Origin: Thermoplasmatota archaeon
GTDB lineage: Archaea; Thermoplasmatota; Penumbrarchaeia; JANQNL01
Reading direction: 5' to 3'
Length of the DNA stretch: 64,000 bases
Assembly: GCA_028279585.1 (NCBI GenBank)
Contig: JANQNL010000009.1
Span: 1 to 64,000 of the forward strand
The notes beneath the pieces were generated by a model. It did not search any database and had not been told where the DNA came from. It saw only the letters and a list, made by a program, of their open reading frames with translations. Made by a program: the position numbers and the translations under genes. This document shows positions 16,519 through 23,989 of the stretch, piece after piece (within the stretch, counting starts at the first letter, position 1; each line of letters opens with the position of its first letter).

Positions 16519-16709
16519 ATCCTGAATTAGAAAAAGAGGTCTTGAGAGAGTTGAGATCGATACGGAGAGAGGTTCGCCTTATTCGGGAGCATATGGATAT
16601 CGACGATGAATTGCTAACACCAGAAGAAAAACGACTCGTCAGGGAAGGTCTCCGAGATCACGAGGATGGTCGATCGACACCTCTAAGTGATATCGATCAT
16701 GATCAATAA
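16515..16709 (+). CDS. Small coupled protein after RelE toxin, antitoxin-like
   Basis: A 64-aa, highly charged helical protein (MNPELEKEVLRELRSIRREV) with D-D-E-L-L-T-P-E-E-K-R, joined to the toxin by an ATGA overlap. Its composition resembles small antitoxins, so the toxin is flanked on both sides by antitoxin-like genes. It could be a second antitoxin or a regulator. No family recognised with certainty. Confidence 0.55.
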   Translation: MNPELEKEVLRELRSIRREVRLIREHMDIDDELLTPEEKRLVREGLRDHEDGRSTPLSDIDHDQ

Positions 16710-16713
16710 GGAC

Positions 16714-17025
16714 TCAATCCTTATACTTCACAACGCTAGGCTTTCCGTCCTTTAGTCCTATGAACGTACCAGGCTCACTGAGGGTTATCTTCATCTTCCT
16801 TTTCCCCCAGCTCATCTTGTCCACCGGAATGTCAAAATGCTTGATCCTGAAGATCTTTGATTCGACGTAACCCTTTGTTACAGTATCGTCCGCGTGGTCG
16901 AAGACAAGCTCGCACCAGCGTGGTTTGATGCCACCGCCTTCCATGAGGACAGTGACTGCGAGGACGTTCTCGACTGTGACGGGGATGGGGTCGATGGTCA
17001 CCCCATAACGATCTACTCTAGACAT
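16714..17025 (-). CDS. Small basic protein of unknown function
   Basis: The 103-aa product begins MSRVDRYGVTIDPIPVTV at 17025; the longer frame upstream has no coding character. It contains V-E-N-V-L-A-V-T-V-L, a W-C-E-L-V-F-D-H-A-D-D segment and a basic beta-rich end. A short decayed-looking stretch upstream (17105-17290) encodes a similar I-P-E-N-V-V-A-T-K-V-L segment, suggesting duplicated relatives. Unknown function. Confidence 0.55.
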   Translation of the reverse strand: MSRVDRYGVTIDPIPVTVENVLAVTVLMEGGGIKPRWCELVFDHADDTVTKGYVESKIFRIKHFDIPVDKMSWGKRKMKITLSEPGTFIGLKDGKPSVVKYKD

Positions 17026-17104
17026 ACGTTCGGGATGGCATAGGTTTGGGATATGGGTTTTGGTCACACCCTCGTATCGTACCCGTTCTTTTTGAGGTAG
17101 GAGT

Positions 17105-17290
17105 TCAACTCTTGAAGTTCTTTTCCGGGGTTCCATCCATCTTCTTGAGCAGGAACTTGCGAAGCTTCGGGTCCAACAATCTCTCCGGTGCATACATTGA
17201 CAAGACTTTGGTGGCTACCACGTTCTCTGGTATCACTGTTATCTCGAAGTAATTGCCGGGAGACTTGTCAACGAAGATCCTTGTCTGGGA
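17105..17290 (-). pseudogene. Start-less fragment related to the 16714 gene
   Basis: On the minus strand an open frame ending at TGA 17105-17107 reads ...FVDKSPGNYFEITVIPENVV and ends K-K-M-D-G-T-P-E-K-N-F-K-S. It looks coding and resembles the gene at 16714 in its I-x-x-x-V-E/P-E-N-V-x-A segment. No ATG, GTG or TTG precedes the conserved part, and upstream the frame collides with the start of the plus-strand gene at 17307. Most likely a 5'-truncated remnant; a GTG start inside the strand is an alternative. Confidence 0.4.
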
Positions 17291-17306
17291 ATCTTTCCTT
17301 ATCTCG

Positions 17307-17804
17307 ATGTCGCTTGATGAGAAGAAACGCTGCCATTGCGGTGGTGAGTTGTCTGATCGTGGAGATAGTTACCAGTGCATGAGCTGTGGTGAGGAAACAT
17401 CAAACACATCTGACTCAGGGGTCCTATCCCAGGATGAGATAGATGCCATCATGAACCCAGCTGCAGACGAGTATTATTCAAGTGGGAACGTGGACGCACC
17501 TAGAGCTGCCGTAGAAAAGATCCGAGCAGGCATCAAGGAGCCTGAAATGGACGTCAAACCCAGGATCGTCAAGATGATACCGTTCCACTGTAAAAAGGGT
17601 GCCAAGTACTGCGAGAAATGCGCGGCAGCTGCAGCTGACGGTCCGAAGTTCCATCTCATAGAGATTGGTGGTGATGGGGTGTCGGCTAGTCCGATGATAG
17701 ATTGGGATGGTGTACAGGTCGAGTTCGTCGTCAGAAAGTTATTTGTTCGGGACGAGGACGCCTATGCGTATGCCAAGGAGCAGGGCTTGAAGATCATTGA
17801 TTAG
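17307..17804 (+). CDS. Zinc-ribbon protein, unknown
   Basis: The ATG at 17307 (MSLDEKKRCHCGGEL) is chosen over an upstream one at 17253. The 165-aa product has an N-terminal zinc ribbon (C-H-C-G near 9 and C-M-S-C-G near 25), a linker with an L-S-Q-D-E-I-D-A-I motif, and a C-terminal domain with F-H-C-K-K-G-A-K-Y-C-E-K-C, which may bind a second metal. The 3' end overlaps the convergent gene by 4 bp. The L-S-Q-D-E-I-D-A-I piece resembles the N-terminal motif of flagellar FliM/CheC-type proteins, but this alone is weak evidence. Confidence 0.65.
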   Translation: MSLDEKKRCHCGGELSDRGDSYQCMSCGEETSNTSDSGVLSQDEIDAIMNPAADEYYSSGNVDAPRAAVEKIRAGIKEPEMDVKPRIVKMIPFHCKKGAKYCEKCAAAAADGPKFHLIEIGGDGVSASPMIDWDGVQVEFVVRKLFVRDEDAYAYAKEQGLKIID

Positions 17805-18175
17805 GAGAGCCATGCTTTGGCTTCATCGACCGAGGAATAGACCTTGGTCTTGACGCCACGATTGACGGTTACATTTTCCCAGAACTTCGCATCCTGAAGG
17901 TTCTCTTCAAGATCTATCACGGCGATGAAGAGCTTGGGAGGTGCTGTATCTGCAACTATCATACCTGACTCATAGTTGTCGAGGATCCCGAATCTCGTCT
18001 CAACCTTCGTGATGTCGATGATGATCTTGTTCCTACCTGCCTCTTCGACCATTCTAAGGACGTTCTCAGTATACAATGCGAACTCTTCAAGATTCTCACA
18101 ATGACCCTGGACGTTCACTTTATAGATATCTCCGATTACTTCTGAGGAGTATTCCAACGGCACGCTGTTCACCAC
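17801..18175 (-). CDS. SpoIIAA-like (STAS-fold) protein
   Basis: The 124-aa product starts at tandem GTG codons (18175 or 18172), about 26-30 nt from a TCTTTATACT box centred at 18205, so the mRNA is leaderless; the longer frame to 18277 is not used. It has I-I-I-D-I-T-K-V-E-T, Y-E-S-G and the signature F-W-E-N-V-T-V-N-R-G-V-K with V-Y-S-S-V-D-E-A-K-A-W-L, typical of SpoIIAA-like/STAS proteins. These bind partners or lipids in bacteria; the role in archaea is unknown. A paralog of identical length lies directly upstream. Confidence 0.78.
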   Translation of the reverse strand: MVNSVPLEYSSEVIGDIYKVNVQGHCENLEEFALYTENVLRMVEEAGRNKIIIDITKVETRFGILDNYESGMIVADTAPPKLFIAVIDLEENLQDAKFWENVTVNRGVKTKVYSSVDEAKAWLS

Positions 18176-18218
18176 TCCACTAGAAGAAACGGTACCCTGG
18201 AGTATAAAGATTTTGCAG

Positions 18219-18593
18219 TCACTGTAGCCATTGTTCGGCTTCTTCCTTCGTGAGGAACACTGCTGCACGTATTCCACGATTAACGGTTACGTTCTCCCAG
18301 AACTTGGCCTGCTCGAGACCTTCATCGGTGGTGATAACGGCGACCTTGAGGTTCGTGGGTGATCTCTCGGAGACGAGGACCCCGGTCTCGTAGCTTTCTA
18401 TCATGGAGAGCTGGTAATCTGCCTCACTCTCGTCCACGATGATCTTTCGAAGGCCTGTGGTCATCACGACTTCGTGCATGCGCATTGCGTAATCTTCGAA
18501 GTCCTTGACGTCAACGACGGAGCCTTTGGCCTTGATGTAGATGATGTCATCGGTCTGGGTCAGACTGAAGTCGATAGGTATGCGGATCACCAC
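18219..18593 (-). CDS. SpoIIAA-like (STAS-fold) protein, paralog
   Basis: This 124-aa paralog of the neighbouring gene also begins with two GTG codons, here behind an ACTTTATCTCC box centred at about 18625. Shared motifs are K-I-I-V-D-E-S-E, Y-E-T-G-V-L-V and F-W-E-N-V-T-V-N-R-G-I-R, with V-F-L-T-K-E-E-A-E-Q-W-L at the end. Each copy has its own promoter, so the pair could be expressed independently or form heterodimers (inference). Confidence 0.78.
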   Translation of the reverse strand: MVIRIPIDFSLTQTDDIIYIKAKGSVVDVKDFEDYAMRMHEVVMTTGLRKIIVDESEADYQLSMIESYETGVLVSERSPTNLKVAVITTDEGLEQAKFWENVTVNRGIRAAVFLTKEEAEQWLQ

Positions 18594-18643
18594 TCCAGGG
18601 GGAGGATGGGGGTGTGGGGAGATAAAGTTAACGGGGTTGATTC

Positions 18644-19477
18644 TTATGAAAAATCAAATATCGACTGTTGATCTGATGAGAGACCATCTCCGGATCTGAT
18701 CTGTTTAGGAGGATAGTACAATCCAATGATCAACCACTGACCATATTGGCTTTCTGTGCCCATGTAGAAATATAGGTTATGGTTCTTCATCATGTTAGAT
18801 AGGAACTTATGATACAGCTTCTCCCAAAGTTCGTCCACATCGGAATATTGTGAACCCCAGGAACGATAAGCTTCCAATAGCTCCCAGTCCTCACATGTCA
18901 TGCTATGTTTCTTTCCTTCTTTGCATCCATTACATATGAATTTATATCTGAATATATGGGGGATCTCAGTAATAATAGGGATCTTCTGACCACTCAGGTT
19001 CAAGATATGATCTCCACCTTTTGTATATATCTTCAGATCATCATCATGGGAAAAGTCGATGATCTCCTTGGGTTTTATCAGTCCAAGGGAGGTCCTATCT
19101 CTATCAAATCTCTCAGATAGCTCTTCGATAGAAGAAGCTAGTAAAGGCATGACTATCCGGTTTCTACCGTTCCAATCCTTTGTACCTCTGGGTGATGTTG
19201 TAGAAAGTGATCTGTCAACTATCCGAATGGACTCTTCTTTGACCTTGTAAGACTCCTTCCGACCTAATTTCTCACTGGCTTTTTTGCACTCAACCTCGAT
19301 CCAGTCATATTTTGAGATCTTACCAGGTTCAGAAAATGATCGCATCGTCAATGGGTAGAGGCGGATCCATTCACCATCATCAGTGATGCCAGCTGTGCAT
19401 ACAGCGGTACCATGTTTCTTACTGCGCTCTGGATAAGCTTTGACTGTGATCAGAACTCGTTTCTTTTCCCATGTCAT
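18644..19477 (-). CDS. Uncharacterised partner of DUF488 protein
   Basis: The 277-aa product starts at the ATG at 19477, which overlaps the DUF488 stop as ATGA. The N-terminus (R-V-L-I-T-V-K-A-Y-P-E-R-S, T-A-G-I-T-D-D-G-E-W-I-R-L-Y-P) belongs to a family I recall seeing beside DUF488 genes. A C-N-G-C-x-x-x-x-x-H-S-M-T-C-x-D-W-E motif near 195-210 probably binds metal. It ends D-Q-Q-S-I-F-D-F, close to the Q-x-S-x-F-D-F peptide by which some proteins bind sliding clamps; that reading is inference. Function unknown. Confidence 0.7.
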   Translation of the reverse strand: MTWEKKRVLITVKAYPERSKKHGTAVCTAGITDDGEWIRLYPLTMRSFSEPGKISKYDWIEVECKKASEKLGRKESYKVKEESIRIVDRSLSTTSPRGTKDWNGRNRIVMPLLASSIEELSERFDRDRTSLGLIKPKEIIDFSHDDDLKIYTKGGDHILNLSGQKIPIITEIPHIFRYKFICNGCKEGKKHSMTCEDWELLEAYRSWGSQYSDVDELWEKLYHKFLSNMMKNHNLYFYMGTESQYGQWLIIGLYYPPKQIRSGDGLSSDQQSIFDFS

Positions 19478-20388
19478 ATATCCGTTACCTCGCAACCGTT
19501 CTCTCTCAACCAGTCTGCTATCTGGCCTCTATGACAATAAGAAACATCTCCCTCAAAGCACATCAGAGCGATCTTGTGCTCTCGGCCTTTATCTATGAGG
19601 TCCATCAAATGCGCTTTCTTGCTCCCAAGATCCTTTCTGTAGACCTTGAAAAGGGCTTGATAATCCTCGAACATCCTAAGGTCCTTTCGCTTTCCAGACT
19701 CTATACCAAGCTGTGGCACATGTATGTACCTGATGTCGAGTTTTGATAGACTGTTGACAAGATGCTTCTTTGAAAAACCATACTTCATGCTGAACGGATT
19801 GCGTCTGACATCAACCAGTATCTGGACCTTGTTCTGAATAAGCTTCATCAGGAATGCGTCGAAGGATATACCTTCGTAACCGATGGTCGTGATACCAACC
19901 TCGTCCCTTGAATAATCCTGACAACACTTGTACTTGGAGAATATCGTATACTCAGGATAGTTCGAGTAAACATGCTCTAGGAGGTGGTCCTGGTCCATGC
20001 CTTCGAACTTTTTAAGGGTTGTATCGATAGTAGCTCGGACTGGTGCTTTCGGGGACATCAGCGATGTCTGCTTGATGCTTATCTTTTCATCATCGCTTGC
20101 GATGAATCCTTTAGCTTGTAGAGATGAGAGATCTCTATACAGTTCGAACGAGAAGGGGCCATAGTTGTACGGAACGAAGTCATAGAATTTGGCCACCCTT
20201 GAAGCAAGGAACATCAGTTTTACAAGTTCCATCTTGTTGACTGGTGATGTCCTCTCGATGAGGTAAAGCAAGGCCTTCTGGTTGTTCCGCATCATTCTAT
20301 TGGTCCCCGAGGTCGATGTCCGATCGGGGGATTGGTCACAGGAGGTAAGAACTTTCTGATTGATGGGGTGTTTTGGTTCAGCGAGCAT
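19474..20388 (-). CDS. DUF488 protein with N-terminal SocA/DUF4065-like domain
   Basis: The ATG at 20388 (MLAEPKHPINQK) is supported by a CCTTATATCC box centred at about 20434, giving 304 aa. Residues about 35-110 (A-L-L-Y-L-I-E-R, K-L-M-F-L-A, Y-N-Y-G-P-F-S) resemble the SocA/DUF4065 fold found in some antitoxin-like proteins. DUF488 follows, with T-I-G-Y-E-G-I-S-F-D-A-F-L, L-V-D-V-R-R-N-P and L-M-C-F-E-G-D-V-S-Y-C-H-R. The conserved cysteine-histidine-arginine end is kept. With its coupled partner it looks like a two-gene cassette, possibly for nucleic acid modification or defence (inference). Confidence 0.78.
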   Translation of the reverse strand: MLAEPKHPINQKVLTSCDQSPDRTSTSGTNRMMRNNQKALLYLIERTSPVNKMELVKLMFLASRVAKFYDFVPYNYGPFSFELYRDLSSLQAKGFIASDDEKISIKQTSLMSPKAPVRATIDTTLKKFEGMDQDHLLEHVYSNYPEYTIFSKYKCCQDYSRDEVGITTIGYEGISFDAFLMKLIQNKVQILVDVRRNPFSMKYGFSKKHLVNSLSKLDIRYIHVPQLGIESGKRKDLRMFEDYQALFKVYRKDLGSKKAHLMDLIDKGREHKIALMCFEGDVSYCHRGQIADWLRENGCEVTDI

Positions 20389-20535
20389 GGTTATCGATCT
20401 TCTCCGTGGAATGGATAGATCAAAAGGGATATAAGGTTGGACAGGTGGGGTGGGTGAAAGTGGAAATGGGGTCGGAGGACGCACTTGTGATCAGGAGAAG
20501 ATATCTTTTCAAGCCCATCGTAGTTAGTAGCTATT

Positions 20536-20551
20536 TGTCCCCACAGGGACA
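20536..20551. other. Short perfect hairpin TGTCCC/GGGACA
   Basis: A 6-bp inverted repeat with a CACA loop in the non-coding stretch between the DUF488 gene and an IS remnant. It may fold as RNA, but no T-tract follows on either strand. Confidence 0.3.
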
Positions 20552-20589
20552 GTTTCTCAGATAACATTTGCCGGTGGGAAGATTGATAA

Positions 20590-20651
20590 TGGACTGCACC
20601 CCGCGCAGTGGACACTTTGATTAGCTTTTTCGACAATGGAGGTGAAGCATG
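20590..20651 (+). mobile_element. Solo left end of an IS3-type element
   Basis: The segment begins TGGACTGCACCCC...AGTGGACA, typical of IS3/IS150-group ends, and runs to the GGAGGTGAAGCATG that would start the transposase gene. 45 bp (20607-20651) are identical to 28358-28402. The coding part is absent here, so this is a remnant or a short mobilisable end. Confidence 0.65.
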
Positions 20652-20920
20652 ACCATTGATCCGATTATGCAACACATTACAATCAGTCCATTGACTCTCT
20701 TCATTTCCTCACCCTCAGTTACTTCATTTCTACAACTCAAAGGCCCTCAACGAAACGACTGGCCCCCCACTTCCCCCACGAACCTGTTTGGAGACGCAAG
20801 CCCGGGTTCCACAGGGGACCATAGAGAGCGATTATCACCATCACTTATACCTTGATTTGAACAAAAATTGGATAATAAGAACTCATCACAAAGCTCCAAC
20901 ACCCAACCCATCCTGCCCGG
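20652..20920. other. Intergenic, no gene seen
   Basis: A region of mixed composition between the IS remnant and the small ORF. The one motif of note is TTGATTTGAACAAAAAT near 20853, which recurs at about 23730. No convincing gene or RNA. Confidence 0.3.
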
Positions 20921-21084
20921 TCACGTCGGCCCCATCACATCTTCCGACCATACCATGGGGCCCAGGACCTGTAGCGTCTCAGATCGATCTCACCGTCTGC
21001 TATCCAACGATACACACCGTGACTGTCGAGTATGATGACCTCAGGCATCTCCCAGCCTTCACAGTATCCCCAGACGTAGAACAT
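20921..21084 (-). pseudogene. Frameshifted small ORF of the G-Y-C-E-G-W-E family
   Basis: From the ATG at 21084 the frame reads MFYVWGYCEGWEMPEV...R-W-I-A-D-G-E-I and stops at 20935. A one-base shift restores similarity to the intact 48785 protein (V-L-G-P-M-V-W-S-E-D-V-M-G), ending at 20921. The gene therefore looks like a frameshifted copy. CTTTTAACA centred at about 21110 gives a leaderless start. It is divergent from the stem-loop RNA element at 21242. Confidence 0.6.
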
Positions 21085-21183
21085 CAAGATAAGGAGAAGG
21101 TTGTGTGTTAAAAGGTTATTGGTTCGATTTGCACACGTATGTGAAATGTTATTTCCTTTGGAAATACCCCTGCCTTTAAAGAT

Positions 21184-21416
21184 TCCGGTAATTTCCATTA
21201 GAACAGTAAATGGTTTATATACACGAGCACAAAAAATACCTGGGGACCATGATGGTGTGATGTTGGTAGCTTGGTCCCCGTCCTTTTTCCAACCTGATTA
21301 GTCAGGTTTCGTTAGCGATATACGATACAGATCTGGTCATATCTCGCTACCGACCTTCCCCCCTGAACCCGCCTTCACTAACGAAAGCGAACTTAGCAGC
21401 TGCTACCAATCCTCAC
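21184..21416 (+). ncRNA. Candidate stem-loop RNA, copy 1, with its promoter
   Basis: Upstream element GGTAATTTCC...ACAGTAAA abuts TTTATATAC (centre about 21218), which predicts transcription at about 21242-21244. There a hairpin GGGGACCA (21242-21249) / TGGTCCCC (21272-21279) encloses a 22-nt loop with TGGTGTGATG. Downstream are AACCTGA-TTAG-TCAGGTT (a second hairpin) and CTTAGCAGCTGCTACC, the latter kept in copy 2. No ORF of useful length fits. Copies at 26797 and 49065 share promoter, hairpin and loop. Confidence 0.55.
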
Positions 21417-22988
21417 CTAAGTATGTCTATTCACACCTGGAACTATCGGTATAAAATCCCCAAACCCAGAGCTGAATGTCTCGACGATCTCTGGAGCCTT
21501 CATCTTCGCTATCTCTTTCTTATAGTATTGATAGTCCGCTGTTGAATTAAGGACCAATAATCTCTCATTGAAATACTTCATATAACTTTCATCTCGTAAC
21601 TTACTCGCTATCTCAAGTCCGATCTCTAGGATCTGCCGGTCCTTCTTTTCATCTTCCATCCTAATTGCACAATTCGACAGGATCAAACAACATTTCGCGG
21701 TATATCGGACGGTCGCCTGACTTTTGTGGATAGAAGACATCGCTAGTTCCCAATGCTTTTCCGATTTCTTCGTAGCTTCTAGGTACATATAGATCTCAGA
21801 AATGAATCCGTTCGTTACACCAACTTCAAGTTCATCATTGATCGAGTTATATGATCGGCATGTTTCAAGAAAGGCTGTCAGCGCTGCTTTATAATGCTTG
21901 CCTTGGCGTTGAATATCCCCGATGTGATGATGGCAAAGAGCCCGATCGGTCTGGTCAATTCCATACACCTTTGATGTTTCCTTCAACAATTCGATAGCGA
22001 TGAGGGGCTTTCCAATTCTTGTCAGGCTATATGCTCCTCTTATCGAGTAATCGACAACACTTCGCGGTTGCCCTCTCTGCCATTCAAGATTTTTTTGTAA
22101 AGAACGCTTGATATCATCTTTGGTCAATCTATATGGGTGTGATCCTTTTAGAAGATTCAATTGCTCCTGTTCAGATTTCTTACAGAACCATCGTATGATC
22201 GTTGCCATTAGGGTGAAATAGTAGAATTCTTCTGTTAACATCGTTCCCTCTCGAATAGACTTTGCAAGACCCATATGCTCCTCATCGATTGTTATGTCTA
22301 GATCTTCTATCGCTTGAACGATCTTTTTTGTGAATTTATGAAACTCAATAACACCTTCTATCTCTTCAGGATTTATCAATCGAATTCCAGTATGGATACT
22401 TATGGCATGTTCTACATGATCTTGTGGAAGTTTTACTGCCTTAGTTGCCTTCTCAAGTGAGATCAGATCGTCCAGAAGTTCTATTCCGCATGATTCAATT
22501 GGTGGTAATCCAGAGAAAACAGTAGCGTATGGGCTCTCCCGGTGATCATGGGTGGAAACATCATTTGATCCATGTGGGTCAATAAATAATTCTGGATAGT
22601 AATCTCTCATTATACGATCCTGTTGTCGTGATGTCAATCCATTATGACCGGTTTGTTGCAGATATTTACTCACCCGAGAAATATCTTTTCTCGATGCGGT
22701 CTTTGTCAGTAAAAGATCCACAAAAATCATCACAGCCAATGTTTCCTGATGGTTTCCAGTCCAAGACACCTTCTTGATCTCTTTTCGTATATATCTATTA
22801 AAACCAGGATCGATCATTATTCGGTTTTGTAATAACTCAGATCGTAAGTATCCTGATAATATTTTCTTTTGATCAGCCTCAGAGGACCGATTCAGCTGAT
22901 GGATCGTATACACCTTACGGCGAATTTCATAATAGAAAAATCGTTTGGAATATTTGTTGGATTCATAAAGGATATCGATGTCATTCAT
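21417..22988 (-). CDS. TPR-repeat protein, unknown
   Basis: A 523-aa protein with no membrane segment. Residues about 330-490 contain TPR-like helical pairs (Y-S-I-R-G-A-Y-S-L-T-R-I-G-K-P, C-H-H-H-I-G-D-I-Q-R-Q-G-K-H-Y-K-A-A). The N-terminal half is helical and unrecognised, without a visible helix-turn-helix. The start ATG has GGTGAA 7 nt upstream. A 26-bp palindrome lies between TATA box and start, suggesting specific repression. The gene is more AT-rich than the surrounding core genes, consistent with an accessory region. Confidence 0.72.
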   Translation of the reverse strand: MNDIDILYESNKYSKRFFYYEIRRKVYTIHQLNRSSEADQKKILSGYLRSELLQNRIMIDPGFNRYIRKEIKKVSWTGNHQETLAVMIFVDLLLTKTASRKDISRVSKYLQQTGHNGLTSRQQDRIMRDYYPELFIDPHGSNDVSTHDHRESPYATVFSGLPPIESCGIELLDDLISLEKATKAVKLPQDHVEHAISIHTGIRLINPEEIEGVIEFHKFTKKIVQAIEDLDITIDEEHMGLAKSIREGTMLTEEFYYFTLMATIIRWFCKKSEQEQLNLLKGSHPYRLTKDDIKRSLQKNLEWQRGQPRSVVDYSIRGAYSLTRIGKPLIAIELLKETSKVYGIDQTDRALCHHHIGDIQRQGKHYKAALTAFLETCRSYNSINDELEVGVTNGFISEIYMYLEATKKSEKHWELAMSSIHKSQATVRYTAKCCLILSNCAIRMEDEKKDRQILEIGLEIASKLRDESYMKYFNERLLVLNSTADYQYYKKEIAKMKAPEIVETFSSGFGDFIPIVPGVNRHT

Positions 22989-23009
22989 TCTTTCACCAAA
23001 AAGGAAAAT

Positions 23010-23045
23010 GAGACCGAAGTAAGTACCTCGGTCTCAATATATAAC
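23010..23045 (-). promoter_or_regulatory. TATA box and palindromic operator of the TPR gene
   Basis: GTTATATATTG (23035-23045 on the minus strand) predicts transcription near 23014. GAGACCGA (23010-23017) and TCGGTCTC (23028-23035) form an inverted repeat spanning exactly from the TATA box to the predicted start. A further GAGACCGA half-site occurs at 23059-23066. A bound repressor would block the polymerase. Confidence 0.6.
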
Positions 23046-23047
23046 AC

Positions 23048-23197
23048 TCACTTGCCTCGAGACCGATGGTAGGCGCTATTGTTCGGATTCATCTGATTGC
23101 TTCGATTATCCATAGACGCCTGGTGTTCTGAGCTCGTGGGGTTATGACTATCTGATCTTTGATCGTTTGACGACCGTTCTTTTTCTGCCATTTCCAT
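23048..23197 (-). CDS. Small hydrophilic protein (49 aa)
   Basis: From the ATG at 23197 the frame reads MEMAEKERSSNDQRSDSHNP and ends A-S-M-D-N-R-S-N-Q-M-N-P-N-N-S-A-Y-H-R-S-R-G-K. The N-P-N-N-x-A-Y-x-x-S-R-G ending recurs, from memory, in small archaeal and bacterial proteins, which supports it as a gene. TTTATATT near 23240 could be the promoter. The stop is just upstream of the TPR gene's TATA box. Function unknown. Confidence 0.5.
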   Translation of the reverse strand: MEMAEKERSSNDQRSDSHNPTSSEHQASMDNRSNQMNPNNSAYHRSRGK

Positions 23198-23375
23198 ATC
23201 CTGCCTTGATAAGACAATACTATGTAGCCGTATGAATATAAACCGAAATCGGACATAAATCGGGTTTTTATAACGATTTGAAGAAAACTAGTTTTTGTTC
23301 GATCTACAACACCCATGGACCCAATGCAAGGCCCCGCTTAGTCGCTGTTAGTTACAGATACACGCTCTACCATTA

Positions 23376-23705
23376 TCAGATCAGATTATTGAGTGGTTTA
23401 TACTTCTGCCTCAACTGAATCTCAAGCAACCAGGCATTCTTGTCAGAGTTTGTGTACAACGCCTTCACTTTCGCCGCGCCATAGTCCTTGTTGCGCCGCA
23501 TAGCGTCCTCTATCTCATCAACCATCCGTCCAGGACCAGTCTTTCCAATGTACTTCACCTGATGGTTGATGTCACCAAAGACGTACACACCAGATCGACA
23601 TTCGAGGTTCTCGTAATTATCCAGGATTATCCATTGAGAACACTCCACGACTTTCGGATCACGGTTATCAGAATCGCGCCACTGCATACTATCACATGAA
23701 TGCAT
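23376..23705 (-). CDS. GIY-YIG domain protein
   Basis: A 109-aa protein with a GIY-YIG-type core: S-G-V-Y-V-F-G-D (the G-V-Y strand), then V-K-Y-I-G-K-T-G-P-G-R (Y-I-G strand), a basic helix, and a late A-W-L-L-E-I-Q-L-R-Q-K-Y-K-P-L-N-N with the conserved glutamate and asparagine. GIY-YIG enzymes cut DNA with a single metal. As a stand-alone small domain it may belong to a homing, restriction or repair activity. An alternative start is the ATG at residue 7. It lies in the accessory stretch next to the TPR gene. Confidence 0.72.
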   Translation of the reverse strand: MHSCDSMQWRDSDNRDPKVVECSQWIILDNYENLECRSGVYVFGDINHQVKYIGKTGPGRMVDEIEDAMRRNKDYGAAKVKALYTNSDKNAWLLEIQLRQKYKPLNNLI

Positions 23706-23962
23706 GAACTATGTTGTTATTTAGCTTGATTTGAACAAAAATCGGATGATCCATCTTTGTTTCACTTTATAAGAACGGATATATTGGTGATGAGATTTGC
23801 ATAATTTGTGGTTTGGATGATTATCAAACTTTTGTTCAAATGAGATTTAATAGCCATTTCCCCCTGATTTTATCTGGTCATCAGCGGCGAAAACTTGGAT
23901 CATGCATCGAGCGGAGCGGTGGTCTTGAGGTGGATCTTTCCTTCACGATGGGGTCCTGATTC
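23706..23962. other. Non-coding region with inverted TTTGAACAAAAAT motifs
   Basis: TTTGAACAAAAAT at about 23733 and its near complement CTTTTGTTCAAAT at about 23830 flank roughly 85 bp of AT-rich sequence. The same motif appears at about 20856 and, in variant form, at about 26831. It could be a regulator site or the end of a small repeat. No gene was found here. Confidence 0.35.
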
Positions 23963-23989
23963 TTGATGATCTACAGTGAGGGGTTTAGT

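Noticed and set aside
20780-20830. CCCGGGTTCCACAGGGG considered as a tRNA fragment
   Set aside because: The T-arm consensus is not met and no other tRNA stems can be drawn.
21242-21279. Hairpin considered as an intrinsic terminator
   Set aside because: It sits at a predicted transcription start with a promoter upstream in all three copies, far from the ends of the flanking plus-strand genes.
21242-21400. C/D box small RNA
   Set aside because: A GTGATGT resembling a C box and a CTGA occur, but their spacing differs between copies and no C'/D' pair is seen.
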